The notes beneath the pieces are model-generated. The model searched no databases, was not told where the DNA came from, and saw only the letters and a program-made list of their open reading frames with translations. A DNA stretch of 64,000 nucleotides from assembly GCF_958979055.1 (NCBI RefSeq), contig NC_084897.1:25349128-25413127 (forward strand), given 5' to 3'. Both the position numbers and the translations under genes were made by a program. Each line of letters opens with the position of its first letter. Within the stretch, counting starts at the first letter, position 1. Source of the DNA: Alnus glutinosa (Eukaryota > Streptophyta > Magnoliopsida > Fagales > Betulaceae). Shown one piece after another: positions 1 through 10,430 of this stretch.

Positions 1-851
1 CATGTTAATTTAATGATAAATGAATAAATAAAAAATTGGGAGGCAAAACTAAAAAAAATAAAAATTATGAATAAATTTTATTATTATTATTATTATTTTT
101 ATTTTAAAAAAATCTTAGGGCTTGGCTCTGCCATTAAATATAATTTATATAAAATTTCTTACAAACTGATTTGTAAAAAAAATTTGTCCGACTTTGTCCT
201 TCACGTCGCCTCCCCCATTTGGCAAGAACTTATGGAAATGGGGCCTGCGGTTTAAGAATTTCTTAAGAAAGACCCTTTGTACCGTCCATATCTCCAAAAA
301 CCGAAGCAAGTGCCTTAGATCTTCTTCATATTTTTGATATATTTTTTTTAATTCTAATATAATAAAAATAAGCAATAACACTTGCCCATTTTTATTTATA
401 ATTTTACCTTTTCATTTTCACTCGATTCATAAAACTTATTTCAACCTAATTCAATTTTTTTTTTCGATCCAACCCAACCGAAACTTCACCCATGATGAAG
501 GAGGAGGAAAAGGCTCGACCAAGACCTGGGAGATCATAATTAGCTCATTCCAAAAGCTGAGATGAACCCTTTGTTCCTAGAGCCACAAGGATTGACACGA
601 TCTCTTTACCTTTCTTAGGTTTCCTGACCTCAGTTCATTTATCCTCGAAATTAACCTTATTCGAAGCAGAAAATTTGGAGGGAAATTTTGTTGTTAAGGC
701 TGCAGTTAAAAAGATACTATTAATTAATATTTTAGGAAATCCATTCTTGTCAATGAAAAAACTAACAATAATTGTGAAGAAAAAAAAAACTAATAACAGA
801 GATTTTGTGCATTTTTCAGGTATAAAAACTTTGGTAGGCAAATATTTGTCG
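1..851. other. AT-rich intergenic stretch with a MITE remnant
   Basis: I see no gene here. The stretch is very AT-rich with short poly-A and TTA runs. Around 140-212 it carries a segment (ttcttacaaactgatttgt) that resembles the terminal repeats of the MITE at 63277-63482, so it is probably one arm of a decayed copy of that family. Short open frames here are low-complexity and match nothing I know. Confidence 0.5.
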
Positions 852-1531
852 GGGAAAATATCATTTTAACCCTTCAAATTACCATATGTTTTGCATCTAG
901 TCCCACAAACTGCCAACACTCTTAACTCCGGCCCCCTAAACTGCCAAAACCTTTAAAAAATGTCTCATTTTACAAAATATCTACATATTACCTCTGCGAC
1001 GTGTTATTTTTCAATAAAAGTAATAAAAAAAAAATTAAAAACTAAAATTTTATTTTTATTTTTATTTAAGAAAAAATATATAAAAAATATGGTGTTTTGG
1101 GGTGATTGCCGCTTGGGGAGGGGGATGGCTGTGCACCACCCACCGACCCCCTAGGTGTGGATTTCGGGCCACCCCAAAATCCACTTGGGGTGGCCCGAAA
1201 GCCACCCCCGGCCCCAAGGGTGGCCACGTGCCACCCCCCGAGCCCTAGGGGTGGCTCGCAAGCCCACCCCATTTTCCTTTTTTTTTTGGAAAAAAAAAAA
1301 TTAAGTTTTTTTAGTTTACTTTTTTTTTTTAGTTTTTACTTTTTTTTAAAAAAAAAAAAAATTAATTAATTGACAAATGACACGTAACATGGGTAATATA
1401 GGAATATTTCGCCAAATATGATATTTTTCAAAGATTTTAGTAGTTTTGAGGGTCGAAATCAGAGTATTGACAGTTTGTGAGACTAAACGTAGAACATTTG
1501 ATAATTTAAAAAGCTAAACTATAATTTTCCC
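852..1531. mobile_element. Mutator-like MITE with long terminal inverted repeats
   Basis: This is a 680-bp non-autonomous element. Its ends are inverted copies of each other for about 100 bp, starting GGGAAAAT on both sides. The flanks are near-identical 9-bp target duplications, TATTTGTCG at 843-851 and TATTTGTTA at 1532-1540. Long terminal repeats and a 9-bp duplication are the hallmark of Mutator-like elements. The core (about 1090-1275) is strikingly GC-rich in an AT-rich setting and contains a perfect 14-bp inverted repeat (1162-1175 with 1187-1200). No transposase is encoded; the open frames over the GC core are composition artefacts. Confidence 0.8.
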
Positions 1532-1625
1532 TATTTGTTATAAGCATTGTTATTGCTTAATTATAAGCAAATAGAGAACAACTAAAATGTACTGTCATTT
1601 GTAAGAGAATCTCAAGCGTAGGCCC

Positions 1626-1733
1626 AAGTTTCCATTCACGTGTCCCACGATCCCAATCAAACACGTTTTGGAGGCTAGCAAGTTTCCATTCACGTGTCCC
1701 ACGACCCCAATCAAACATGTTTTGGAGGCTAGC
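1626..1733. repeat. 54-bp tandem duplication
   Basis: Two head-to-tail copies of a 54-bp unit, 1626-1679 and 1680-1733, differ at about two positions. Each copy holds CACGTG inside the phrase attcacgtgtcccacga. The repeat lies outside any gene I can recognise. The near identity suggests a recent local duplication. Confidence 0.85.
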
Positions 1734-2422
1734 TAGGTTATACATTAGAGTAATGGAGGCTAACTAATACATTACAGTATTCTGTACATCAAGACATATA
1801 AGATAAGATGTGGAACTCATGAGACGGCATACGTGGATCTCGCATTCATGAAACTTACCTCCAATGTATTTTAGTATAGATTTGATAACTAAAACAATGT
1901 GAAAATAACATATTCCCATACATTAATTATCGAGCATTTGCTGCATGTCACATCATAATTTGATGGCAATGGGTTGTTTTAGCTCAAGGTAAATCAAACC
2001 TTTGAACTTGGCAAGGATATTTGAAATGGATATTATTTAGTCATAATTTTAATTTAATGTATTTAACGATATACATTATGTCATATTATTTAAATTTTTT
2101 TAAAAAAAGAGTGCCAATATTGATTTTATGTATCCACCAACTTTAAATCATCTATTAAATATGCAAAAATACAATTATGCACCTTAAAATCTTCAAACTA
2201 TCCAATATTTTCAGTTTGTTCTCACTATTAACATTTTCTGTTAATTTGGACACAAAATGTGTCAAGTGATCCATGCATGATTAAAATTGTCAATTATGCC
2301 CTCTATTAGATATGTGAAAAAAGACATTTATACACCTTAAATTAAAAAAATTAAGCCATAACAACCAAGCTGGTCGACAACCCTTGCTATGGGCCACCAT
2401 TATTTAGACATGGACATGGAAT

Positions 2423-2642
2423 AAGATCCTCTCCATTTCAAATTAAATGGATGCTATCCATTTTATGGTAAAGATTTAAAATTAATACATCTAATGATTT
2501 ACATAATTTCACATTATTTAAAATTTTAAAAAACGTGTCAATATCAACTTCATATACACCGTTAGATGCACCAACTTCAAATCTTGACATTTCATTTAAA
2601 ATAGATAGTATCAATTTCATTTAATGAAATAGAGAGGATCCT
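2423..2642. mobile_element. MITE-like inverted-repeat element
   Basis: The ends form an inverted repeat beginning GATCCTCTCCATTTCA on the left and the same sequence with one change on the right in reverse complement. The pairing continues weakly inward. The interior resembles 2035-2165, so a second, more decayed copy probably sits just upstream. I found no clear target duplication, so the superfamily is not assigned. Confidence 0.5.
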
Positions 2643-2927
2643 TTTCCCATGGGCATAGGTGATCGCCAACCGAAATCTAGCTTAGTGCCGTGTTATTTTC
2701 ATTCTGATAAATATCTCTGCTTCAGATTAACCTGAAATCGCAACAATGACCTAACAAAGCTATGTCTCAAAGAACATTGCCTTCAAAATACCCTTACAAT
2801 GATTTTCCAAATTGGATGACTACCACCATCCAAGTGACCGGTACCCTCGAAACTCATGGAAGACTGAGATTAAGATCCACCCGAGCATCCCCACCGACCA
2901 GTGCTAATCTTTTGGCCTTTGCAACAA

Positions 2928-3125
2928 GAGTAATGCTACTTTTCACGCCATTTATCACACTCATTTCATACATGCCAATGTAACATGTTTTAAATAGCTT
3001 CTTATACCAATCACTTTGAAACAAAAAAAAAAAACAAACAAACAAACAAACAAAAACATAAAGAAAGCTACTTAAAACACAATATATAATCCGATGTGAA
3101 GGGCGTATGATGAGTAGCATTACTC
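2928..3125. mobile_element. Short Mutator-type MITE with perfect 9-bp TSD
   Basis: A 198-bp element has inverted ends GAGTAATGCTACT and AGTAGCATTACTC and is bordered by a perfect 9-bp duplication, TTGCAACAA, at 2919-2927 and 3126-3134. A run of acaaa repeats fills the centre. A related palindromic element lies at 28272-28453. A 9-bp duplication points to Mutator-type transposition, although the terminal repeats are short. Confidence 0.75.
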
Positions 3126-3134
3126 TTGCAACAA

Positions 3135-3738
3135 TGTGTCCCGAGGTTCAGTTACCATGCAAGAAGACAAGTTTGTAGCTAGTAGATAAAAACCTGGAAT
3201 AACTGACGCTTTGCTTCTGGTGCTACAGAGAACAGGCCAAGGCCTCATCCGTTCGCCAATCTGCTGGAGAGAAACATTAGCTTATCTCTATCCTGTCAGA
3301 AAATTTGCACCAAGAGACAAATGGATCACCTTCTGCATAGGTGGTGTGATTATCAGACAATGAACAATGACATTAATGCTTTTCTATTGTAAAGCGAGAG
3401 CATTTCAGGGAACTGTAACATTATCAATATGGCCCAATTTGGTTAGCATGACTAGCTTATTGTATCATACAGGAGAACATTGACACCCCTACTCCCCACC
3501 CGGGCACAACAATATTGATACAAAGAGACAATCATATCCATAAATATGAGGCTCTTGTGCTTCACCAGTAATGAAACCCCTTTTCTAGCTCTCAAACTTT
3601 GTGTTGTGAAAAGGGGATGGAGGGGTGTCTAAAGGAAAACAATCCAGGACTGGAAAGTGAATGGCACAAGTCTGGGATAAAGCTAATTCCTGCCGGTTTG
3701 ATATTTTTCGAACTCTATTCCTTTTTTCAATGACCATC
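3135..3738. other. 3' flank of the DUF8204-type gene
   Basis: This stretch lies downstream of the stop codon of the minus-strand gene at 3739-7947 and most likely holds its 3' UTR and terminator region. I see no further coding exon or mobile element. Confidence 0.4.
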
Positions 3739-6700
3739 TTACTTTGGTCGCTTTCCGTAGGGGTACAGAATATCATCAAGTCTCTCCTTTATGGAGTTCC
3801 CCACTTTACGCATGTTCCTGGCCACCCCTGATGCAATCAGATTTGCATTCCTCGTAAACCTGCACTTTTGCATAAAAACCAGATAAGCTGAATTCGTTAA
3901 CCCATCTATACAGCTTTCAGAAAATTAATGAGTCCCAGTTCATATTGAACACTGAAATTAAATCAGATTATATGCATGCCTGCTAAGAAAATCATCCGCC
4001 ACAGAATGAGCTGGATAGTGTCTTCGAGGCTGAGGTAACTCACGAACTTCTTCTAGAAAACAAATCCCAAGATCCAAAAGATGATAATAAGTGACAAAAT
4101 GACATCTTATATCACTGAAGAATTTCTCAAAATGACACAGATGTCTATACAGAAAATAAATCCAAATCAAGAAAGAGGATGTAAGTCACTACTTCGTATA
4201 CATTCTGCAGCAATATTAGCAGAGAAATTATGTTTCACATTCTGTGGTACATCTCCCATCCATATTTTTTTCAAGATGAATTGAGATGGATGGGAGATGT
4301 ACCACAGAATATGAAATAACATTTCTCATCTTAGAATCATTTATAATATCCAGAAAATACCAGAGAAAATATTACAAAGAGTAAAGAAACTAGTAAAATA
4401 AGAATTGTTTATCTATTATGCCTTAACAAGAGACTGCCCTGCTTCGTCACTGTCCTGAATGGCATTATTTATCCTCCATATAGCTAGTAAGCATAGAAAC
4501 TCATTATGAACCATGCTTCCTGCTAGTTAACTTATGAATCACTACGGAAACAAAGAGATCAAGCCTAAAAATAAGAACTATGTCAATACTTTTGACTAAC
4601 ATGCCACTGTTTGAGTAAATATCACATATTATATTTTACCTCCATTTTTAGTCTTAAAAAAGTACGGTTAAAAATGCAGATTTTAGATTAACTAATCTGA
4701 AAAAGGCAAACAATGTTGACCTTGGCAGGCAATGGTGGCCAGATATTGACTGCCATTGCCTACCATTGCAAAGGTGACTACCTTAACCTGAAAGAAGTAT
4801 ACAAATAAAAGAAAAAGTAATTAACCCCAAGGGATTGGCTCAAGTGGTAAGGGTCTTGGTCTTTATGGTAATCCCATGAGGTCTAAGATTCAAATCCTCT
4901 TCAGTGCAAACAATTCCTTAGGATCAGTCCACCGACAAAACTAAAGTATTACCAGATCGTGTGGAGGGGGCGCTTTACACAGGTTTAAGGTTTACTAACA
5001 GAGGTGGGTACATGAAGTGCCTCTGCCTTGGAGGGGTTCCTCGTAGTAATAGTAATAGTATTACTATTATAGTAATCCCATGAGGTCTAAATTCGAATCC
5101 CCTTGAATGTAAACAATTCCTTAAGGTCAATCCGCCGGCGAAGCTAAAGTATTATCCGATCATGTGGAGGGGGCGTTTTACACGGGTCTGAGGTTTATTG
5201 ATAGAGGTGGGTACATGAAGTGCCCATGCCTTGAAGGGATTCCTTGTAGTAATAATAATAACAATAATAAAAGAGTTACTTCTGTCGGTTGCGTGGGTAA
5301 CAAAGCCACACACAAATGGCCACTCAAATGCCTAGCTTCGTTTGTTCCACAATTTCATCGCACTATGATCGGGCTGGTGATGCTACCGAAGTTGTACAAA
5401 CTAAAGTAGATTGTACAAGTGAGTGGATTATGTTTATTTTATTTGATTGGTGAGATTTGATTGTAAGCCAATCCTTCTCCACCACCAATTTCAAAGAAAT
5501 TGGTACACAAAATGAGATTGAAACAATGAGAATATGAAACCTTGGAGTGCCCACATTTAAAAATTAATTAAAACTCACATTATTTGAATTTAACCACTCA
5601 ACCAGTATGAGCAAATAAGCGAAATAAAATTTATTTCTTTAACACGAGCACCATCTAGACCATGGGTCAACTGCACCCAACCTAACACGAAAGTTTCAAG
5701 GGTCAAAATGGGTTGTCAAAGTCAAGCTTTGAGAGTTTGTTCGAACGGACCCAATGCCCGTTCGAATGGGGTCTGTAGAAATCCATGTGATCCATGAATT
5801 CAGACAGAATGCATTGGTTGAAGGTTCAGTCTGAGATAGTTATTAAGATTATTATTGCCATATCATGTTATTAGAATAATGTTTCATGTTGTAGCCTATA
5901 AAAGGCATGTTTTGGGCTTTCTTTAGAGAATTTGAGAATTAAGTTTGCTTGAATTTTAACTTTGGCTTTCAAGAAGAGAATTTTGTTCATATTCGTTATG
6001 CATCTCTTAGGTAATTTTCCATTTGAGGGTCCGTTTGAGTTTGCGATTTCAAAAAGTGCGATTTAAAATAACGATTTTAAAATGTGCAATTTGAAAAAAG
6101 TGATTTTTAAATCGCAGTTTAATCTTTAAAATCGCAAATTAGCCTTTAAAATTCTGCGTTTTCAGGAAAGCATCATCTTACCTGCAATTTGAAAAAAACA
6201 GATTTTCTGGGTTTTCAAATTGCAATTTTTAAAAACGCAGTTCCCAAACAATTTATGTTCTGCGATTTGGTTTAAAATCGCATTTATTGTCTACAAAATC
6301 GTTATTCCAAACACACCCTGAGTGATGAGCTTAGGGCTTGCTTAGTATCACATGCTGATTTTCCTTGAGTTGTGAATATGTTAATTTTGTATTTGAGTGG
6401 TGAGTTTTGATCTTGGTGTTGTTATCATTCATGATTGCATGGTGTTTTCTTTTCAAAAAAAAAATTCCCAGCATTACAACCACCTAGGAATTGCTTGAAG
6501 ACCTTGGCCAAACTGTAGCCAAAATATTACCAAGATCTTCATCAAGACCAAATAAAAAAAAGCATAAACCCAAATTTTTTTCCTTACCTTCTCTATTATG
6601 AATATGAGCAGGAGTAGAAGCAGGTCCATCTGCAGAAACGCTTCTGTCCACTAAAATCTGCAGTAACTCATATCTGTAAGAGTTAAATTCTAGATTCTAG

Positions 6701-7947
6701 ATTAAAGGTAACCAGATCCACTAATCATAGCAATGAACGAGGCCAAGTCAACAATCAATTGCATTAAACTCCTAACCTTTCAACATTCACAAACCGAAAT
6801 GCACATGCACATACAAACAAACACACACACAGAGAGAGTACAACCTCAAGGCCAACACAGACCGGCAGTTCAGCTTTTTCCGCTTGCTTATCAACCCCAG
6901 GGTCATTTCCAGCTCTATCCAAGTAGACAGAGTAACCAACACAAGCATAATTGAAATCAGTAAGACCTCTGCCTTCTTTAGAAGCTTCAATCTCCGTTTG
7001 TGAAACAATGTAGCCAGGTACTGGTCATTAAACAGAATGTTAGGTAACATCAAATTTATTTCATGGTACAAGTTCAAATTAACAAGAAAACGATGTGATT
7101 TTTGAAAATACAAATCTGATCAAGATCGATAATTTTCTGCCCTAAAAGTCATACTTGGTGCCTGTTTGGTATAGTGGTTTCAAAATGTGCGGTTAGAAAA
7201 AATAGTGATTTCAAAATGTAATTGACAAAAATGCGATTTAAAAAAATGCTGTTAAGGATTTGGTAAAACTGCAGTTCGACATTTTAAATCATGCATTTTT
7301 TAAAACACACCCCTTGCCTGCGATTTGAACACTTCACGGTTTTGTTTAAAAACCCATTTTTGTCTACGAAATCACAGGGGATCATTAATACAAGGATAAT
7401 ATCGTTACTGCACGGCACTGAAAGCGGCAACTTCCCTTGCACTTGATTAGCAGCGAATAAGCAAGATTAGCTCAAAGAAGACGAATATTTTCCAGCAAAC
7501 AAAACTCCAAACTACAAATCAGTCATATAATAGATGATCATCACATATTCTTCGTGAACATGACCATAGAATTAGCCGAATGTTATAGTGCTATTATTGT
7601 GAGCCAATAATTAAATTGTGAAAATGCGCTTTATTTGATTGATTGTAGCAATTCAAATAGAGAGTATAATAAAAAAACACAATTGAGCTATAATTGTGAA
7701 ATCGGAGCCAATTCCATAGAGAAATTAGATTCAGATTGGAACAAAGGAAAAGAAAAGCTAAGATAGGAAAACGGTGACCTTGTTGGAGGGTGCGAGAGAT
7801 GCCGATGCAGCGAGGGTTGCGAGCTTTGGATTTGAGAGCGGAGTGGTAGTACAGATATCCCTTGCATGACTTTCCCTTTGGATTTGAGCCTATCACTTCG
7901 CTTTGGCTTTGGGGTTCATCTCCTCCCTCTTTTTCACTCCCATCCAT
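3739..7947 (-). CDS. Plant-specific DUF8204-type protein, 5 exons, 202 aa
   Basis: The function is not known to me. Exons on the minus strand are 7947-7779, 7020-6845, 6657-6588, 4052-3980 and 3859-3739. They sum to 609 nt and close without a stop. The protein has the family's signatures in order: KGKSCKGYLYYHSALKS and RNPRCIGI near residues 24-48, then GYIVSQTEIEASKEGRGLTD, NYACVGYSVYLD, ELPVCVGLE followed by ILVDRSVSADGP, PAHIHNRE, and near the C-terminus RNANLIASGVARNMRKVGN. Conserved cysteines suggest a small folded or metal-binding domain, which is inference. ATG 7947 is the first in-frame start. The upstream (CT)n run at 7986-8006 is probably 5' UTR. Intron 4 (3860-3979) uses a GC donor (AG|GCATGC); no GT donor keeps the frame. 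Intron 3 (4053-6587) is large and holds a hairpin, a SINE dimer and a Harbinger-like MITE. Intron 1 holds another MITE. The family name is from memory. Confidence 0.85.
4221..4329. ncRNA. Candidate small-RNA hairpin in intron 3 of the DUF8204-type gene
   Basis: The core arms 4233-4263 and 4286-4316 pair at 30 of 31 positions across a loop of about 22 nt. Imperfect pairing extends outward for about 12 more nt on each side. This gives a fold-back of roughly 109 nt with bulges only near the base. The arms contain tggtacatctcccatccat and its complement, which match no conserved plant miRNA I recall. It could be a young MIRNA gene, an siRNA hairpin or a small MITE. I see no clear target duplication at the ends. 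Confidence 0.45.
4831..5271 (+). mobile_element. tRNA-derived SINE, tandem dimer
   Basis: The first unit (about 4831-5070) begins with a pol III-like box A (ttggctcaagtggtaag) and a box B-like gattcaaatcct about 50 nt later, then a body of about 150 nt and a (TAGTAA)n tail. The second unit (about 5071-5271) repeats the body at roughly 85-90% identity but lacks the first 40 nt with box A, and ends in a (TAA)n tail. Box A and B and an AT-rich simple tail indicate a tRNA-related SINE. The pair may come from insertion of one copy into the tail of another, or from duplication between tails. It lies in intron 3 of the DUF8204-type gene. Confidence 0.7.
6027..6318. mobile_element. PIF/Harbinger-like MITE
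   Basis: A 292-bp element starts GGGTCCGTTTGAGTTTGCGAT and ends with the inverted form (aacgatt...caaacacaccc). It is bordered by a 3-bp duplication TGA at 6024-6026 and 6319-6321. The interior is built of short phrases of the type gcgatttaaaat in both orientations. The 3-bp duplication and the GGG..GTTTG ends suit Tourist/Harbinger MITEs. It lies in intron 3 of the DUF8204-type gene. Confidence 0.65.
7157..7377. mobile_element. Truncated copy of the same Harbinger-like MITE family
   Basis: The left end (GGTGCCTGTTTGGTATAGTGG) and the repeated phrases gcgattt and aaaatgtg match the element at 6027-6318. The right end stops near tttttgtctacgaaatcaca, about 20 bp short of a full end, and no duplication is visible. 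It lies in intron 1 of the DUF8204-type gene. Confidence 0.55.
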
Positions 7948-9436
7948 GCTTCTCTCACTCCCTCAGCAGTATTCATCAAAAAAAACTCTCTCTCTCTCTC
8001 TCTCTCACAGCAGAATCGAAAGTTGGAAACGACGTGGCTTCTGCAGAGCCCCATTTGTCTTTTCACCCCCATTTTTTAAACAAAGTTTTTTGTTTTCTTG
8101 CTAATTGCTATAGATTCTTTTGGAAGATAGTGGAAAGAATCTATTTTAGAAGATTAATGATTAACTATCATTTAAATATACAATTTTTTACCATTTTGTT
8201 TATGTAACAAGATAGTTATCTACTACTTTTTAAGTTTTTTTATTTTTTAAAAATAAATTAAGTTGAGGGACCACCTTACCACATAAACAAGAAATAGCTA
8301 AAATCATAAAACCAATTACAAACTAGTCTTTTAAACTAGCTCGCATCCATTTTAAAAAATGCATTTAAGAATAAAAAATATATGTTTTTTTTTTTTATTT
8401 TTTTTGAAGCTGGCTTGTATTAAACAGAAGAAGAATACAGATTTGACTAACGAGGAAACCAAACCCGACACACGGGGGGTTTGATACCGGCCTAAAACTC
8501 AAAAGTTTCCTCACTAAATTTCTTCCAAACTGGATGGAAATAAATTTCTCGATTCCCTCCCCTCTTCATTTTTCTTATTTTCAAATTTTTAAAAAAACAT
8601 AAACATATCAACATTTTTAACTTTTTATATCATATCAACATTTTTTTATTACTATTTAAATAAAAATACTCACTACAATACAATTTTTTTTTACTTTTCC
8701 ATATAAATTTTTTTAACTTTATATCATATCAATCACATTTTACTATCACTCAAAAAAAAAAAAAAAATTTCTCCCCCAACAGAGAAAAGCTAAAAAAACA
8801 CAATTTACACTCTGTACAAACCCACCTCCCTCTCACATGGAGTGGGACCATCACATGTGAATCCCACCCTATATGAGAAGGTGGGTGTGTATAGAATATG
8901 TAAGTGATATTTTTGTACTACCCCTACCCCCAATATGAGGGGAGGGGGTTGGCAACGTCAATTCGTTTGATATATGAAAAAAGCAAAATAATTTTTTTTC
9001 CCCGATCATTTAATTAATTGGAAGAGGGAGTTTGGTACTGACTATATTTTTATTGTCCCAGCTGGTATTATAAATATGAACCACTATTCCTTGTCTTGTT
9101 CAATTGTTTGTTAAAACATTACACTTTTGTAGTTTCGGTGGATACACAAACGAAGGAAAAGAGGATGAAATAGCAAAGAACCGAGAACCTCCAAGCTGAG
9201 AGTGACTTGCACCAACATGCTTGGTCCGGCTACGGTACTCGGTACAAACACTACAATTCCTTCAGCAATAATAAAAATGGAGTAATCCCAATACCCAATT
9301 GGATCTGTTGGGATTGAAACATGTCTCATAACCAGACACACAAGACACGTGTCTCAATTCCAAGAGGTCCAGTTCTAACTGGAACTGGACCCGAGCCGAA
9401 TCCCAAAAGTAGAATCTGAACTGGAAATTAAAACCC
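7948..9436. other. Intergenic region between the DUF8204-type and TMCO4-like genes
   Basis: The left part should hold the promoter and 5' UTR of the minus-strand gene starting at 7947, including a (CT)n tract at 7986-8006. The right part should hold the 3' UTR of the TMCO4-like gene. The middle is AT-rich with poly-A and poly-T runs. I see no gene in it. Confidence 0.5.
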
Positions 9437-10370
9437 TCATTGTTTGCAAAGAGTGCTCCTGAAAACAGGATAATATGTATCGAGTTCAAGCTGGTCCAAT
9501 ATTTCCTGTGTAGCCCATAAATAGGAAGAGTGACCTTCGATGAGATCTGTTACGTCAACCTGCAAAGCCAAAGAATACCAATTTTATTTGGGGGGGGGGG
9601 GGGGGGGGGGGGAAGGTGGGGGCGCAAAGAAGAGCATTGTGAATGAGTAATGGTAATCCACAAGTGTGATGGCCAAATAAATAAGAAAAGGAAAACCTTA
9701 CATTCTCAATCCCAGGAATATTGATGGGTTGAATTCCAGCTAATCCTTGAGTAAGTAAACTGTTACAAAAATAATTGTTAGTTTATATGGAAGGGAGATC
9801 TCAACAGTAACTTCTTCACAAAATCGATCTGCAGTCTGTAGCTAACAACAGATCTATTGATAGAAAAATGGATAAATTGATTGCTTCGAGGGGATCAAAC
9901 CTCCAATCGATTTCTTCGAGGGGATCAACCTCCAATTGCTTTAAGCAAAATTATGTTTCTTCTTCACTCAATTGCTATATGGCATCTACACTGAATTTAT
10001 AGAAATAAAGCAGGACTTATTGAGGTAAAAAAATTTATACTTTAGCTCACTAGGGAATAGCTTATTAGAATCAAAATATGCTGATACAGCTTATTGAGGA
10101 AATTAAAATCGAGGGTTTCCTAACAACTATTTTTGGAGCTAACCTGGAAATTCCATATGGCTACTAACTAGACAAATATAAAAGTTTTAGGGCTCATTTG
10201 GTATGTGGAATAAACTCCTAGAATGGAATGGTTAGTTCTATGAAATAGTCATTTTTTTGTTTGGTTACACATCATTCCTAGGAATTTCCCTACGGAGATG
10301 AATACCTATTCAATGAGAGGGATAGCTATTTCATAAAGAATGGAATGAGTTTTCCAAAAACACCCACCAT

Positions 10371-10430
<60 letters not shown>

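Noticed and set aside
1066-1369. Pro/Gly-rich frames on both strands
   Set aside because: They are the GC core of a Mutator-type MITE, not a gene.
3021-3053. Short-spaced acaaa repeats considered as a CRISPR-like array
   Set aside because: It is a simple microsatellite inside a MITE in a plant nuclear genome; there are no spacers.
6733-7113. Frames of 73 and 108 codons around exon 2 of the DUF8204-type gene
   Set aside because: They are other-frame shadows of the exon; the real frame is GYIVSQTEIEASKEGR.
7594-7778. Continuation of the DUF8204-type exon 1 frame past 7779
   Set aside because: A clear GT donor at 7778 and the downstream exon restore the family sequence; the read-through is intron.
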